Shown: piece by piece, positions 13,832-21,884 of the stretch
How positions within the stretch are numbered: position 1 is the stretch's first letter
How the letters are laid out: each line of letters begins with the position of its first letter
Assembly: GCA_002338145.1 (NCBI GenBank)
Contig: DDHP01000015.1
Location: 1-24,977 of the forward strand
DNA length: 24,977 bases
Source of the DNA: Deferribacteraceae bacterium UBA1873
GTDB taxonomy: Bacteria; Chrysiogenota; Deferribacteres; Deferribacterales; Flexistipitaceae
Reading direction: 5' to 3'
Notes under the pieces: generated by a model
What the model saw: the letters and a program-made list of their open reading frames with translations, nothing else
Told to the model about the DNA's origin: nothing
Database searches by the model: none
Position numbers and translations under genes: made by a program

Positions 13832-14428
13832 TTAGTAATTTTCAGCCAATAGTTCAAAATGATCAATGGGATGAGCGCAAGCCGGACACTTTGCAGGAGC
13901 TTCACTGCCTTCATGAATGTACCCGCAGTTTCTGCATTTCCAGAGAGTCTTGTTCTCTTTTTTGAATACTTTTCCTTTATCTACATTTTCAGCAAGTTTC
14001 AAATATCGTTTTTCGTGAGCAACTTCAACTTCTGCAATTTTTCTAAACTGGTGGGCAATTTCCGGAAAACCTTCCTCTTCGGCAACTTTGGCAAACGTTG
14101 GATAGAGATCCGAATGTTCCTCATTTTCCCCGGCCGCAGCTGCTTTTAAATTTTGGTATGTATTACCAAGTGAAACAGGATATTCCGCTGTAATTTCAAC
14201 CGGAATAGGCTCATTTAGGCCAAGATTTTCGACAATATGTTTGTAAAACCTTTTGGCATGCTCTCTTTCATTCTCTGCAGTTTCCAGAAAAATTCCTTCA
14301 ATCTGCCTGTAGCCTTCCTTGTTGGCAACAGCTGCAAAATACGTATAACGGTTACGTGCCTGAGATTCGCCGGCAAAAGCTTTCATTAAATTCTCAAGTG
14401 TTTTTGTGCCTTTTAAACTTTTAGCCAT
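13832..14428 (-). CDS. rbr: Rubrerythrin
   Basis: 198 residues. The N-terminal ferritin-like domain (1-145) has the diiron ligands in the expected places: Glu21 in AGESQARNRY, ENEREHAKRF around Glu54/His57, ENEEHSD at 101-107 and IAEVEVAHEKRY at 131-141. The C-terminal rubredoxin-like domain has Cys165-x2-Cys168 and Cys181-x2-Cys184 for one iron. Rubrerythrin reduces hydrogen peroxide in the cytoplasm of anaerobes and microaerophiles. AGGAGGAAG precedes the ATG. The gene is divergent from wrbA. No Fur or PerR box could be assigned with confidence. Confidence 0.97.
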   Translation of the reverse strand: MAKSLKGTKTLENLMKAFAGESQARNRYTYFAAVANKEGYRQIEGIFLETAENEREHAKRFYKHIVENLGLNEPIPVEITAEYPVSLGNTYQNLKAAAAGENEEHSDLYPTFAKVAEEEGFPEIAHQFRKIAEVEVAHEKRYLKLAENVDKGKVFKKENKTLWKCRNCGYIHEGSEAPAKCPACAHPIDHFELLAENY

Positions 14429-14455
14429 TTAAACTTCCTCCTTAATTTTTCTTAA

Positions 14456-14484
14456 ATTTTAACATGAGAATACCTGTAAATCAA
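14456..14484 (-). promoter_or_regulatory. Promoter of rubrerythrin
   Basis: On the minus strand TTGATT (14484-14479), 17-bp spacer, TAAAAT (14461-14456). The leader would be about 20 bases and includes the strong AGGAGG ribosome site. Confidence 0.6.
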
Positions 14485-14571
14485 CAGTGTTTTTTAGAAT
14501 CTATCTAAGTTAAACATTGTATTATTTTATAAATAAAGTAAATTAATTAAAGAATCAAAAAGGAGGTTTAT

Positions 14572-15186
14572 ATGAGCAAAATCTATGTTGTCTTTTACAG
14601 TCTGTACGGACATGTTTACAAAATGGCTGAAGAAGTAGTTAAAGGTGCTAAAGAGGTAGAGAATACTGAAGTAAGCCTTTTTCAGGTGCCTGAACTTATG
14701 AGTGATGAGCAGCTAAAAAATGCGGGGGCTGCGGAAGCAAAAAAAGCCTTTACAAATATCCCGGTAATAACTCCTGAAATGTTACCGGAAGCAGATGCTA
14801 TAATTTTCGGCACACCCACACGTTTTGGAAACATGGCGTCACAAATGAAAAATTTCCTGGACCAGACAAGCTCAATATGGCTGCAGGGAAAACTTGTGGG
14901 AAAAGTTGGGAGCGTATTCACATCCACTGCGACTCAACACGGTGGGCAGGAAACTACATTGACCAGCTTTCACACTGTACTTTTTCATCACGGAATGGTT
15001 GTAGTAGGTGTACCTTACAGTTGCGGAGAGCTCCTCAATATGAAAGAAATAACCGGCGGTACCCCTTACGGCGCATCAACACTTGCAGACGCAGACGGCT
15101 CCAGAATGCCTTCTGAAAATGAATTAAAAATCGCTCGTTTTCAGGGGAGACACGTTGCTGGCATCACCGCCAAACTAAAAAACTGA
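14572..15186 (+). CDS. wrbA: WrbA-type NAD(P)H:quinone oxidoreductase
   Basis: 204 residues, a flavodoxin-like FMN protein. The FMN phosphate loop is YSLYGHVYKMAEEV at 9-22; PTRFGNMASQMKNFLDQT at 83-100 and STATQHGGQETT at 119-130 are WrbA signatures, as is GGTPYGASTLAD at 163-174. WrbA reduces quinones by two electrons and avoids semiquinone radicals. The start has AAGGAGG at ideal spacing. Divergent from rubrerythrin, so the pair plausibly responds together to oxidants. Length is typical. An adjacent hairpin terminator closes the gene. Confidence 0.96.
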   Translation: MSKIYVVFYSLYGHVYKMAEEVVKGAKEVENTEVSLFQVPELMSDEQLKNAGAAEAKKAFTNIPVITPEMLPEADAIIFGTPTRFGNMASQMKNFLDQTSSIWLQGKLVGKVGSVFTSTATQHGGQETTLTSFHTVLFHHGMVVVGVPYSCGELLNMKEITGGTPYGASTLADADGSRMPSENELKIARFQGRHVAGITAKLKN

Positions 15187-15190
15187 ACTG

Positions 15191-15231
15191 AGATTTGGCT
15201 GAGGAGGATTATCCTCTCCGCAGCCAAATCT
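15191..15231. terminator. Hairpin terminator between wrbA and the GerMN-like gene
   Basis: AGATTTGGCTG at 15191-15201 is complementary to CAGCCAAATCT at 15221-15231, with an inner GAGGAGGAT/ATCCTCTCC-like stem. The two flanking genes converge, and the hairpin reaches within 3 bp of the leftward gene's stop. The flanking T-runs are short, so it may rely on stem strength. Confidence 0.75.
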
Positions 15232-15233
15232 TA

Positions 15234-15740
15234 TCAATTAGTTACGATAATATTATCATTTTCAAGCTTCATCAAAAAATCTGTACTTATGTGATTAAAC
15301 GGATTATTCTCCCCTTCAACTTTTATACGGAAAGTCTTTACTGAAGGATTTATTGATTTTATTGTTTTAAAAACGGTAAGAAGCATTCTGCTTTCATGAA
15401 AGCTGCCCAATGCAGCATCCGGAATGCCAAAAGAAATAACAAGATTACAACTGCCATTTTCAAAAGAGATAGATTCAAAGCTTATACTCTCAGGAACTTC
15501 TGTAAAAAAATCTTTATTATCAGGATTTTTTTTTAAATATTCAAGGGCATCCAAAGCTCTTCCGGTATCCTCTTTAAGTGGATTGACAAAGTGAGGTAGT
15601 GGATGAATTTCCAGTGATTCTTTACTTATGAAGTAAATATCTTCACTGCCCGCATAATAAAAATATATAGGCAATATAATGACTAAAGCTGCGGCAATAA
15701 AAATAAGGAATATTTGTGCTGTTTTTATATTTAATTGCAT
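15234..15740 (-). CDS. Membrane-anchored GerMN-like protein
   Basis: 168 residues. One N-terminal helix (about 8-29) anchors a domain of about 130 residues facing outward. Residues 75-155 look like a GerMN domain: FFTEVPESISFESISFENGSCNLVIS followed (same chain) by FGIPDAALGSFHESRMLLTVFKTI, then FRIKVEGEN, the pattern of strand, helix containing a GSxxE element, and a VEG strand. In other bacteria GerMN proteins are envelope proteins of unclear role. No Shine-Dalgarno is near the ATG. The assignment is by pattern only; a simple hypothetical anchored protein remains possible. Confidence 0.7.
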   Translation of the reverse strand: MQLNIKTAQIFLIFIAAALVIILPIYFYYAGSEDIYFISKESLEIHPLPHFVNPLKEDTGRALDALEYLKKNPDNKDFFTEVPESISFESISFENGSCNLVISFGIPDAALGSFHESRMLLTVFKTIKSINPSVKTFRIKVEGENNPFNHISTDFLMKLENDNIIVTN

Positions 15741-15859
15741 TTTTTTTAATTAGCACAATCCTGGTAAAAAGAAAAGTCTTTATAAACTTTGATATCACCC
15801 CAAAATTTTAGCATTTATAAAATATTTGCAGACAGTGAGGCTAATATGACTAAAAAAAG

Positions 15860-15888
15860 TTGAATATTTTTTAACTTTCTGCTAAAAA
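15860..15888 (+). promoter_or_regulatory. Promoter of the aromatic amino acid operon
   Basis: TTGAAT (15860-15865), 17-bp spacer, then extended -10 TGC-TAAAAA (15883-15888). Transcription would begin about 15895-15897, on the pheA ATG, which has no Shine-Dalgarno site before it. A promoter further upstream (for example around TATAAA near 15816) is possible too. Confidence 0.5.
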
Positions 15889-15896
15889 GTTCCTCT

Positions 15897-16967
15897 ATGA
15901 AAAGATTGGAAGAGCTGCGCCAGCAGATAGACCATATTGACGACAAAATACTTGACTTACTTAACAAACGTGCAGAATGCGTTATTGAAGTAGGCAAGAT
16001 TAAGCAAAAAGCCAACCGGCCCCTGTATGTCCCCTCAAGAGAAAAAGCTATTTATAACAGACTGATGAAAAACAACCCCGGCCCCTTTCCTTCGGAAGCA
16101 CTAAGAAGTGTTTTCAGGGAAATTATTTCTGCCTCTCTTTCACTGGAAGAAGTGCAAAAGGTGTCATATTTGGGTCCTGAAGGAACGTTTACCCACCTTG
16201 CGGCAATCAAGCAATTTGGGTTATCTTCAAAAATGATATCTGCCAGAAGCATTCCTGAGGTTTTTGAAGATGTTGAAAAGAAAAGGGCTGATTACGGTGT
16301 AATTCCTATAGAAAACTCCCTTGAGGGTGTGGTTAACCACACTCTTGATATGTTCATGGATTCCGATCTAAATATTTGTGGCGAAATATTTATTGAAGTA
16401 AACCATAATTTAATGAATAAAACAGGGCTAGCTGAGGACATAAAAAGAATTTACTCACATCCTCATGCTATTGCCCAGTGCAGAAACTGGCTCAATAAAA
16501 ATATGCCTCACATACAGATATTTGAAGTGGAATCAACAGCAAAAGCGGCTGAAATAGCCTCAAAGGATGCTTCCAGTGCTGCGATTGGCTCTGAAATGGC
16601 AGAAATCGTATATTCTTTAAAAGTGGTGAATAGAGGGATAGAGGATTTTTCCAGTAATTTTACAAGATTTTTAATCATCGGTGACGTTAAGCCTGAAAAA
16701 ACAGGCAGCGACAAAACATCCATTGTATTCTCCGTCACACATGAAGCCGGATCCCTATATGCGGCTCTTAAATCCTTCGCCAAAGCAGGCATAAACATGA
16801 CAAAGATAGAATCCCGTCCTTCCAAGCTGAAAACATGGGAGTATGTGTTTTATGTTGACGTAGACGGACATATAAGTGATGAAAAGATAAAACAGGCGAT
16901 AGATAATTTTGCTTCCAATGTGTCTTTTTTCAAAATTTTAGGTTCATATCCAAAGGGGGAAAAATGA
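15897..16967 (+). CDS. pheA: Fused chorismate mutase / prephenate dehydratase (P-protein)
   Basis: 356 residues in three domains. Chorismate mutase 1-85: LRQQIDHIDDKILDLLNKRAE, then VGKIKQ and YVPSREK (AroQ type). Prephenate dehydratase about 88-265: YLGPEGTFTH at 91-100, PIENSLEGVVNHT at 137-149, and the catalytic TRF in NFTRF at 254-258. ACT regulatory domain about 272-350, with the phenylalanine-binding ESRP at 305-308. It converts chorismate to prephenate and then to phenylpyruvate and is probably inhibited by phenylalanine. First gene of the operon; hisC overlaps its end by 4 bp. No ribosome binding site precedes the ATG. Confidence 0.96.
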   Translation: MKRLEELRQQIDHIDDKILDLLNKRAECVIEVGKIKQKANRPLYVPSREKAIYNRLMKNNPGPFPSEALRSVFREIISASLSLEEVQKVSYLGPEGTFTHLAAIKQFGLSSKMISARSIPEVFEDVEKKRADYGVIPIENSLEGVVNHTLDMFMDSDLNICGEIFIEVNHNLMNKTGLAEDIKRIYSHPHAIAQCRNWLNKNMPHIQIFEVESTAKAAEIASKDASSAAIGSEMAEIVYSLKVVNRGIEDFSSNFTRFLIIGDVKPEKTGSDKTSIVFSVTHEAGSLYAALKSFAKAGINMTKIESRPSKLKTWEYVFYVDVDGHISDEKIKQAIDNFASNVSFFKILGSYPKGEK

Positions 16968-18067
16968 CAGATTTCAGAAAACTTGCGGGAAAAGATATAA
17001 ACGAGCTGATTCCTTATAAACCGGGCAAACCAGTAAAAGAATTAGAGAGGGAACTGGGGATTTCTGAAGCTATTAAACTTGCATCAAATGAAAATTCTCT
17101 TGGCGTTCCCGAGCTTGCTAAAAAAGCTGTGATAGAACATCTGGATGAAATGAATTTTTATCCTTACGGAGATGCTTTTTATCTTAGACGTAAACTTTCT
17201 TCTCTTTTGGAGGTGAATCCTGACAGGCTGTTATTCGGCACAGGCTCCAATGAAATAATTGAGTTGCTCATAAGGACATTTGCTAAAAAAGGGGATTCGA
17301 TATTATCATATTTTCCCAGTTTTAGTGTATACGGAATCATAGCAAAAGCAGCCGGTATAGAATGCAAATGGATAAAAGTAAAAGATGACTTTTATGTGGA
17401 TTTTGACAAAATAAAAGAAAATATGGATGAAAAAGTCCGAATAGTATTCCTGGCAAATCCCAACAACCCTACAGGGACATATATCTCGGCAGAACAGCTG
17501 GAAGATTTCATGGAATTTGTTAACGAAAACACTATAGTAGTACTTGACGAAGCTTATGTGGAATATGTTGACGCACACGATTTTCCCAATACTTTCAGGC
17601 TAATAAATAAATACAAAAACCTCATTTCCATGCGGACATTTTCAAAAGCTTACGGGCTTGCCGGCTTTCGCGTGGGGTATGCCATCGGCGACAAAGAAGC
17701 TATTGATATGCTAAACAGGGTAAGGCAACCTTTTAATGTGAACATGGCAGGGCAAATAGCAGCTGAAGCTGCACTTGACGATAAAGATTTTCTCAGAAAA
17801 TCAATAAAGAATAACAGGGAAGGTAAAAAGTACCTTTATACTGAATTTAAGAAACTGGGGTTAAAATATGTGGAAACCCAGGCAAACTTTATACTTGTTA
17901 ATGTTGGCGACGGAGAAAAAATTTTTAACAAACTCCTCAGGGAAGGTGTGATTGTGAGGTTTCTTGGTGAAGCTTTAAAAGAATATATAAGGGTCACAAT
18001 CGGAACACCTGAGCAAAATAAAATTTTCATAGATAAATTGAATAAAGTACTTGGAGGTACACAATGA
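16964..18067 (+). CDS. hisC: Histidinol-phosphate/aromatic aminotransferase (HisC family)
   Basis: 367 residues, fold-type I PLP enzyme of the HisC family. Motifs: SNENSLG at 41-47, NPNNPTG at 165-171, LDEAYVEY at 194-201, and the PLP lysine Lys228 in MRTFSKAYGLAG. The C-terminal arginine sits in YIRVTIGTPEQN. HisC moves an amino group from glutamate to imidazole-acetol phosphate; many family members also act on phenylpyruvate or 4-hydroxyphenylpyruvate. Lying between pheA and DAHP synthase and away from any his genes, it plausibly makes phenylalanine and tyrosine, with or without a histidine role. It overlaps both neighbours by 4 bp. Confidence 0.9.
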   Translation: MTDFRKLAGKDINELIPYKPGKPVKELERELGISEAIKLASNENSLGVPELAKKAVIEHLDEMNFYPYGDAFYLRRKLSSLLEVNPDRLLFGTGSNEIIELLIRTFAKKGDSILSYFPSFSVYGIIAKAAGIECKWIKVKDDFYVDFDKIKENMDEKVRIVFLANPNNPTGTYISAEQLEDFMEFVNENTIVVLDEAYVEYVDAHDFPNTFRLINKYKNLISMRTFSKAYGLAGFRVGYAIGDKEAIDMLNRVRQPFNVNMAGQIAAEAALDDKDFLRKSIKNNREGKKYLYTEFKKLGLKYVETQANFILVNVGDGEKIFNKLLREGVIVRFLGEALKEYIRVTIGTPEQNKIFIDKLNKVLGGTQ

Positions 18068-19083
18068 TCATTGTTTTAAAACCTGAAGCTACCAAAGAAA
18101 ACTTAGAATTTGTCATAGACAGGCTTTCCAACCTGGGATTTAAAACACATATTTCAGAAGGTGAGGAAAGAACAATAATTGGAGCTATCGGTGATGAAAG
18201 ACTTTTGAGGGACAGGCCTTTATCTTCGCTGCCCGGGGTTGAAAAAGTCGTTCCTATACTAAAACCTTATAAACTTGTTAGCAAAGATTTCAAAAAAGAA
18301 AATTCGGTAATTAACATAAAAGATATAAAGATTGGCGGAAAGCATACCATGGTAATGGCCGGTCCCTGTTCCGTTGAAAACCGTGAAATGCTCTTTGAAA
18401 TTATAGACAAAATTTATGACGCCGGTGCAAGAGTTTTACGGGGAGGGGCTTTCAAACCCAGGACATCTCCTTATGCCTTTCAGGGTTTGGGGGAAGAAGG
18501 GCTTAAATACCTGAGAGAAGCGGCGGATTCCAAAAATATGCTTGTGGTTACAGAACTAATGGATCCCAGGGATCTTGACCTTGTTTGTAAATATTCCGAT
18601 ATCATACAAATAGGCGCCAGAAATATGCAAAATTTCAGACTGCTTAAGGAAGTAGGCAAATCAGGTCACCCTGTTCTGCTTAAAAGAGGCTTATCCGCAA
18701 CGATAAAAGAGTTTCTTATGGCAGCGGAATATATAGCTTCGGAAGGGAATATGGATATTATCCTCTGTGAACGGGGTATACGAACCTTTGAAACAGAGAC
18801 CCGCAACACTCTGGATCTTTCAGCTGTTCCCGTCATCAAAAATACTTCACACTTACCTATCATAGTAGATCCGAGCCACGGCACGGGTAGGCGGGACTGT
18901 ATACTTCCGATGGCTCAGGCTGCCGTTGCCGCCGGTGCTGACGGACTAATCATAGAGGTTCACCCTAATCCAGCGGAAGCGATGAGCGATGGGGACCAGT
19001 CCATAACTCCTGACGAATTTACAACGTTAATGAGACGTATCAAAATAATTTCTGCAACCCTTGAAAAACATCTGGAGGAGTGA
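18064..19083 (+). CDS. aroF: 3-deoxy-7-phosphoheptulonate (DAHP) synthase, type I-beta with N-terminal regulatory domain
   Basis: 339 residues. Residues 1-70 form a ferredoxin-like/ACT-type regulatory domain, as in the Thermotoga enzyme. The TIM barrel has MAGPCSVE at 98-105 (metal Cys102), GGAFKPRTSPYAFQG at 127-141, IQIGARNMQNF, LLKRGL at 205-210, and VDPSHGTGRRD at 268-278 (metal His272). It condenses phosphoenolpyruvate and erythrose 4-phosphate, the first committed step to chorismate. The N-terminal domain suggests feedback control by tyrosine or phenylalanine. Overlaps of 4 bp with hisC and 1 bp with tyrA. Confidence 0.95.
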   Translation: MIIVLKPEATKENLEFVIDRLSNLGFKTHISEGEERTIIGAIGDERLLRDRPLSSLPGVEKVVPILKPYKLVSKDFKKENSVINIKDIKIGGKHTMVMAGPCSVENREMLFEIIDKIYDAGARVLRGGAFKPRTSPYAFQGLGEEGLKYLREAADSKNMLVVTELMDPRDLDLVCKYSDIIQIGARNMQNFRLLKEVGKSGHPVLLKRGLSATIKEFLMAAEYIASEGNMDIILCERGIRTFETETRNTLDLSAVPVIKNTSHLPIIVDPSHGTGRRDCILPMAQAAVAAGADGLIIEVHPNPAEAMSDGDQSITPDEFTTLMRRIKIISATLEKHLEE

Positions 19084-19910
19084 TGTTTCGCTCTGTTGGG
19101 ATAATTGGCCTGGGACTTATAGGCGGCTCTCTGGCCAAAGCTTTCAGGCATTCAGGGATGAAGGTTTTCGGTCTGGATAATGATATGACCACCCTAAGGG
19201 ATGCAGTTGAAACCGATATATTTGAAGGATTGACAGATAATATCAGTGAATTTTTGGAATTTGGTACCGATTTTATTTATATTGCAACCCCTGTGCACAC
19301 AGCATTAGAGCTGTTGGAACATTTAGCAGAACGAAAAGTAACCCAATTGGTCACTGATGCATGCAGCACAAAAACTTCCATTTGCAGAAAAGCTGAGAAA
19401 TTAGGCCTCAGGTTTTGCGGAGGTCATCCTATTGCCGGTAAAGAGACATCAGGCTTTAAAAATTCTGATCCATCAATTTTAAATAATGCTTACCACATGC
19501 TAATCCAATCACAAAATGAAACAGATATTGATAACCTCAGGAAACTTCACGAGCAAATAGGCATGAAAGTCAAGCTAATCAACCCTGAAAAACATGACTA
19601 TGTATTCGGTGCAGTTAGTCATTTTCCCCATATGATTTCTTTTTTGCTTATGGAAATGATTTTAAGTAAAGATAAAGGATTATTTGAATACACCGGTGGT
19701 GGATTTAAGGATTTCACAAGAATAGCTGCGAGCGATTCTGCAATGTGGAGCGATATATTTATCGACAATAAAAGTAACCTGTTAACACTAATTGATGACT
19801 ATATTAATCTACTGAAATCCTGGCGAACCGATCTGAAAAACTGCGATAAAAGAGCAGTATACAGTAAAATAGAACAAATAAGTAAGTACAGGCAGTGTCT
19901 TTATGATTGA
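19083..19910 (+). CDS. tyrA: Prephenate (or arogenate) dehydrogenase
   Basis: 275 residues from the ATG at 19083, chosen over a GTG three bases earlier because GGAGG then lies 4 bases upstream. Rossmann NAD(P)-binding motif IIGLGLIGGSLAKAF at 7-21; YIATPVH; catalytic-site GGHPIAGKETSGF at about 113-125; VSHFPHMISFLL in the helical dimer domain. It oxidatively decarboxylates prephenate to 4-hydroxyphenylpyruvate, or arogenate to tyrosine; the sequence alone does not settle which. There is no fused chorismate mutase or ACT domain. It overlaps aroA by 8 bp. Confidence 0.94.
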   Translation: MFRSVGIIGLGLIGGSLAKAFRHSGMKVFGLDNDMTTLRDAVETDIFEGLTDNISEFLEFGTDFIYIATPVHTALELLEHLAERKVTQLVTDACSTKTSICRKAEKLGLRFCGGHPIAGKETSGFKNSDPSILNNAYHMLIQSQNETDIDNLRKLHEQIGMKVKLINPEKHDYVFGAVSHFPHMISFLLMEMILSKDKGLFEYTGGGFKDFTRIAASDSAMWSDIFIDNKSNLLTLIDDYINLLKSWRTDLKNCDKRAVYSKIEQISKYRQCLYD

Positions 19911-21189
19911 ATTTAACAGAATTAAATCCATTAATGGTGAGATTGTAGTACCTCCGGATAAATCTATTACTCACAGAGCTTTTTTATTAGCCCTTATGGC
20001 TGAAGGTAAAAGCCTTATCAAAAACCCATTAGAATCAAGGGATACACTGAGCACATTGAATGCTGTATGTAAACTCGGCGCTAATGCGGAAAAAAAAGAA
20101 AATGGATACGCAATTTCATCAAAAGGCTACGAAAAGGTTATTGAGCCCCGGGATATTATAGACTGTGAAAACTCCGGAACGACTGTGCGTCTTATTACAG
20201 GAATCCTGGCTCCAAGAAAAAAATTTTTTGTTCTAACAGGTGATGATTCTTTAAAAAAACGACCAATGGACAGGGTTATCACACCGCTGTCTGAATTAAA
20301 TGCCCGTATTTACGGAAGAAATAACAACAAACTGTTACCGATATGTATTTTACCTTCTGAAATGTCCGGGGGCAATCTGGCGGCACGGGTAAAAAGTGCC
20401 CAGGTAAAAAGTGCTGTCTTATTGGCAGCAGCTCAGATTAGAGATATAAGCACATATTACGAAAAAGTACCCACACGAAATCATACGGAACTGATGTTAC
20501 AGCAGTTTGGCTGCAATATAACGTCTGAAAAAGGCAGTACAACAATCTCAGGAGGCATCGGGTTAAAGGCCGCTGATATTTTTGTCCCGGGGGATTTTTC
20601 TTCAGCTGCATTTTTTGTAGCAGCTGCATTAATATTTGAAAACAGTGAAATCATTTTAAAAAATGTAGGATTAAATAAAACCCGTACCGGAATGCTGAAT
20701 GTACTGAAAAAATTTGGTGTTAATTTTGAAACAGACGTAAAAAACAGCCGTTCAGGTGAAAGCTATGGGGATATATACATAAAAAATCAACCGTTTAAAG
20801 GTGGGATAATCTCTGGTGACATTATAGCAAATATCATAGACGAATGCCCTGTACTTGCAGCACTCGGACTTTTTGCAGAAACTCCGGTGGAAATCCGGGA
20901 GGCCGGCGAGTTAAGAATAAAAGAAACAGACAGAATTAAAGCTATGGTGTATAACCTGAAAAGTCTGGGTGCCCGCGTAGATGAATTTGAAGACGGGCTC
21001 AAGGTTTATCCCCTTGAAAAAGTCAAAACGGACTGCACATTGAAGTCATTTGATGACCATAGAATTGCAATGATAAATATCCTTCTTTCAAAGCGGTTCG
21101 GTAATATTCCTATTGACGACATTAGCAGTGTTGATGTATCGTTTCCTGATTTCCTTTCAAACATTGAAAACATCGAGGTAAATTATTGA
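19903..21189 (+). CDS. aroA: 3-phosphoshikimate 1-carboxyvinyltransferase (EPSP synthase)
   Basis: 428 residues, normal length. Substrate-binding motifs: PPDKSITHRAF at 17-27, ENSGTTVRLITG, SLKKRPMDRV, VKSAQVKSAVLLAA, PGDFSSAAFFVAAA, IIDECPVLAALG with the catalytic Asp, RIKETDRI and FDDHRIAM. It transfers the enolpyruvyl group of phosphoenolpyruvate to shikimate 3-phosphate in the cytoplasm. It starts inside tyrA and its stop overlaps the TTG of cmk, so the string is translationally coupled. No missing active-site motif was seen. Confidence 0.96.
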   Translation: MIEFNRIKSINGEIVVPPDKSITHRAFLLALMAEGKSLIKNPLESRDTLSTLNAVCKLGANAEKKENGYAISSKGYEKVIEPRDIIDCENSGTTVRLITGILAPRKKFFVLTGDDSLKKRPMDRVITPLSELNARIYGRNNNKLLPICILPSEMSGGNLAARVKSAQVKSAVLLAAAQIRDISTYYEKVPTRNHTELMLQQFGCNITSEKGSTTISGGIGLKAADIFVPGDFSSAAFFVAAALIFENSEIILKNVGLNKTRTGMLNVLKKFGVNFETDVKNSRSGESYGDIYIKNQPFKGGIISGDIIANIIDECPVLAALGLFAETPVEIREAGELRIKETDRIKAMVYNLKSLGARVDEFEDGLKVYPLEKVKTDCTLKSFDDHRIAMINILLSKRFGNIPIDDISSVDVSFPDFLSNIENIEVNY

Positions 21190-21851
21190 TCAGGATTGCC
21201 ATAGACGGGCCTGCTGGCAGTGGTAAAAGTACTATTTCAAAAATCATAGCAAGACAAACCGGATATGTTTATATAGATACTGGTGCTATGTACAGAGCAT
21301 GTACATATATAGCCATTTTGAAAAATTTAAGCCATCAAGAGCTTATAGAGCAGATAAAGAGTCTTGAAATGGATTTTGAATGGGAAGAGGATTGCCAAAG
21401 ACTAAAGCTGCATATCAACGGAGAAACCATGGATGTTACTGAGGCAATAAGGACACCTGAGGTCTCTGCAAAAGTAAGCCACATTGCTTCCATTAGAGAA
21501 GTCAGAGAAATACTTACAAAAAAGCAACAAAAACTGGCATCCTCAAAAAGTGTGGTAATGGACGGCAGAGATATAGGAACTGTTGTAATACCAGATGCAG
21601 AAATAAAGATTTTTTTGACAGCTTCTGTTCAGGAAAGGGCTAAACGCCGTTTCGACGAACTGAAATCAATATACCCAGAAATATCTCTGAGAGATGTCAA
21701 AAATGATATTATCAAAAGAGATGAAACAGACTCAACAAGAAATCTGGCTCCGCTAAAAAAAGCCTCTGACGCTGTGGAAATAGATACAACAGACAAAAGC
21801 ATTGAAAAGGTTGTTGACGAAATTTTTGATATAATAAAAAGCAAATATTAA
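21186..21851 (+). CDS. cmk: Cytidylate kinase
   Basis: 221 residues. P-loop IDGPAGSGKSTISK at 5-18, YIDTGAMYRA for the nucleotide-binding region, VVMDGRDIGTVVIPDA in the middle, and RDETDSTRNLAPLKKA near the C-terminus, all typical of Cmk. It phosphorylates CMP and dCMP. The start is TTG, overlapping the aroA stop as TTGA, with GAGG 7 bases upstream; no ATG gives the intact P-loop, so the rare start is well supported. A 33-bp gap separates it from ispH. Confidence 0.95.
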   Translation: MIRIAIDGPAGSGKSTISKIIARQTGYVYIDTGAMYRACTYIAILKNLSHQELIEQIKSLEMDFEWEEDCQRLKLHINGETMDVTEAIRTPEVSAKVSHIASIREVREILTKKQQKLASSKSVVMDGRDIGTVVIPDAEIKIFLTASVQERAKRRFDELKSIYPEISLRDVKNDIIKRDETDSTRNLAPLKKASDAVEIDTTDKSIEKVVDEIFDIIKSKY

Positions 21852-21884
21852 TTTTGAAAACAATATCACTGCAGGGATAAAACT

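Noticed and set aside
14500..14560. PerR/Fur-like palindrome between rubrerythrin and wrbA
   Set aside because: The region is almost all A/T; partial palindromes such as the one around TTATTTTATAAATAA are not exact and not better than chance.
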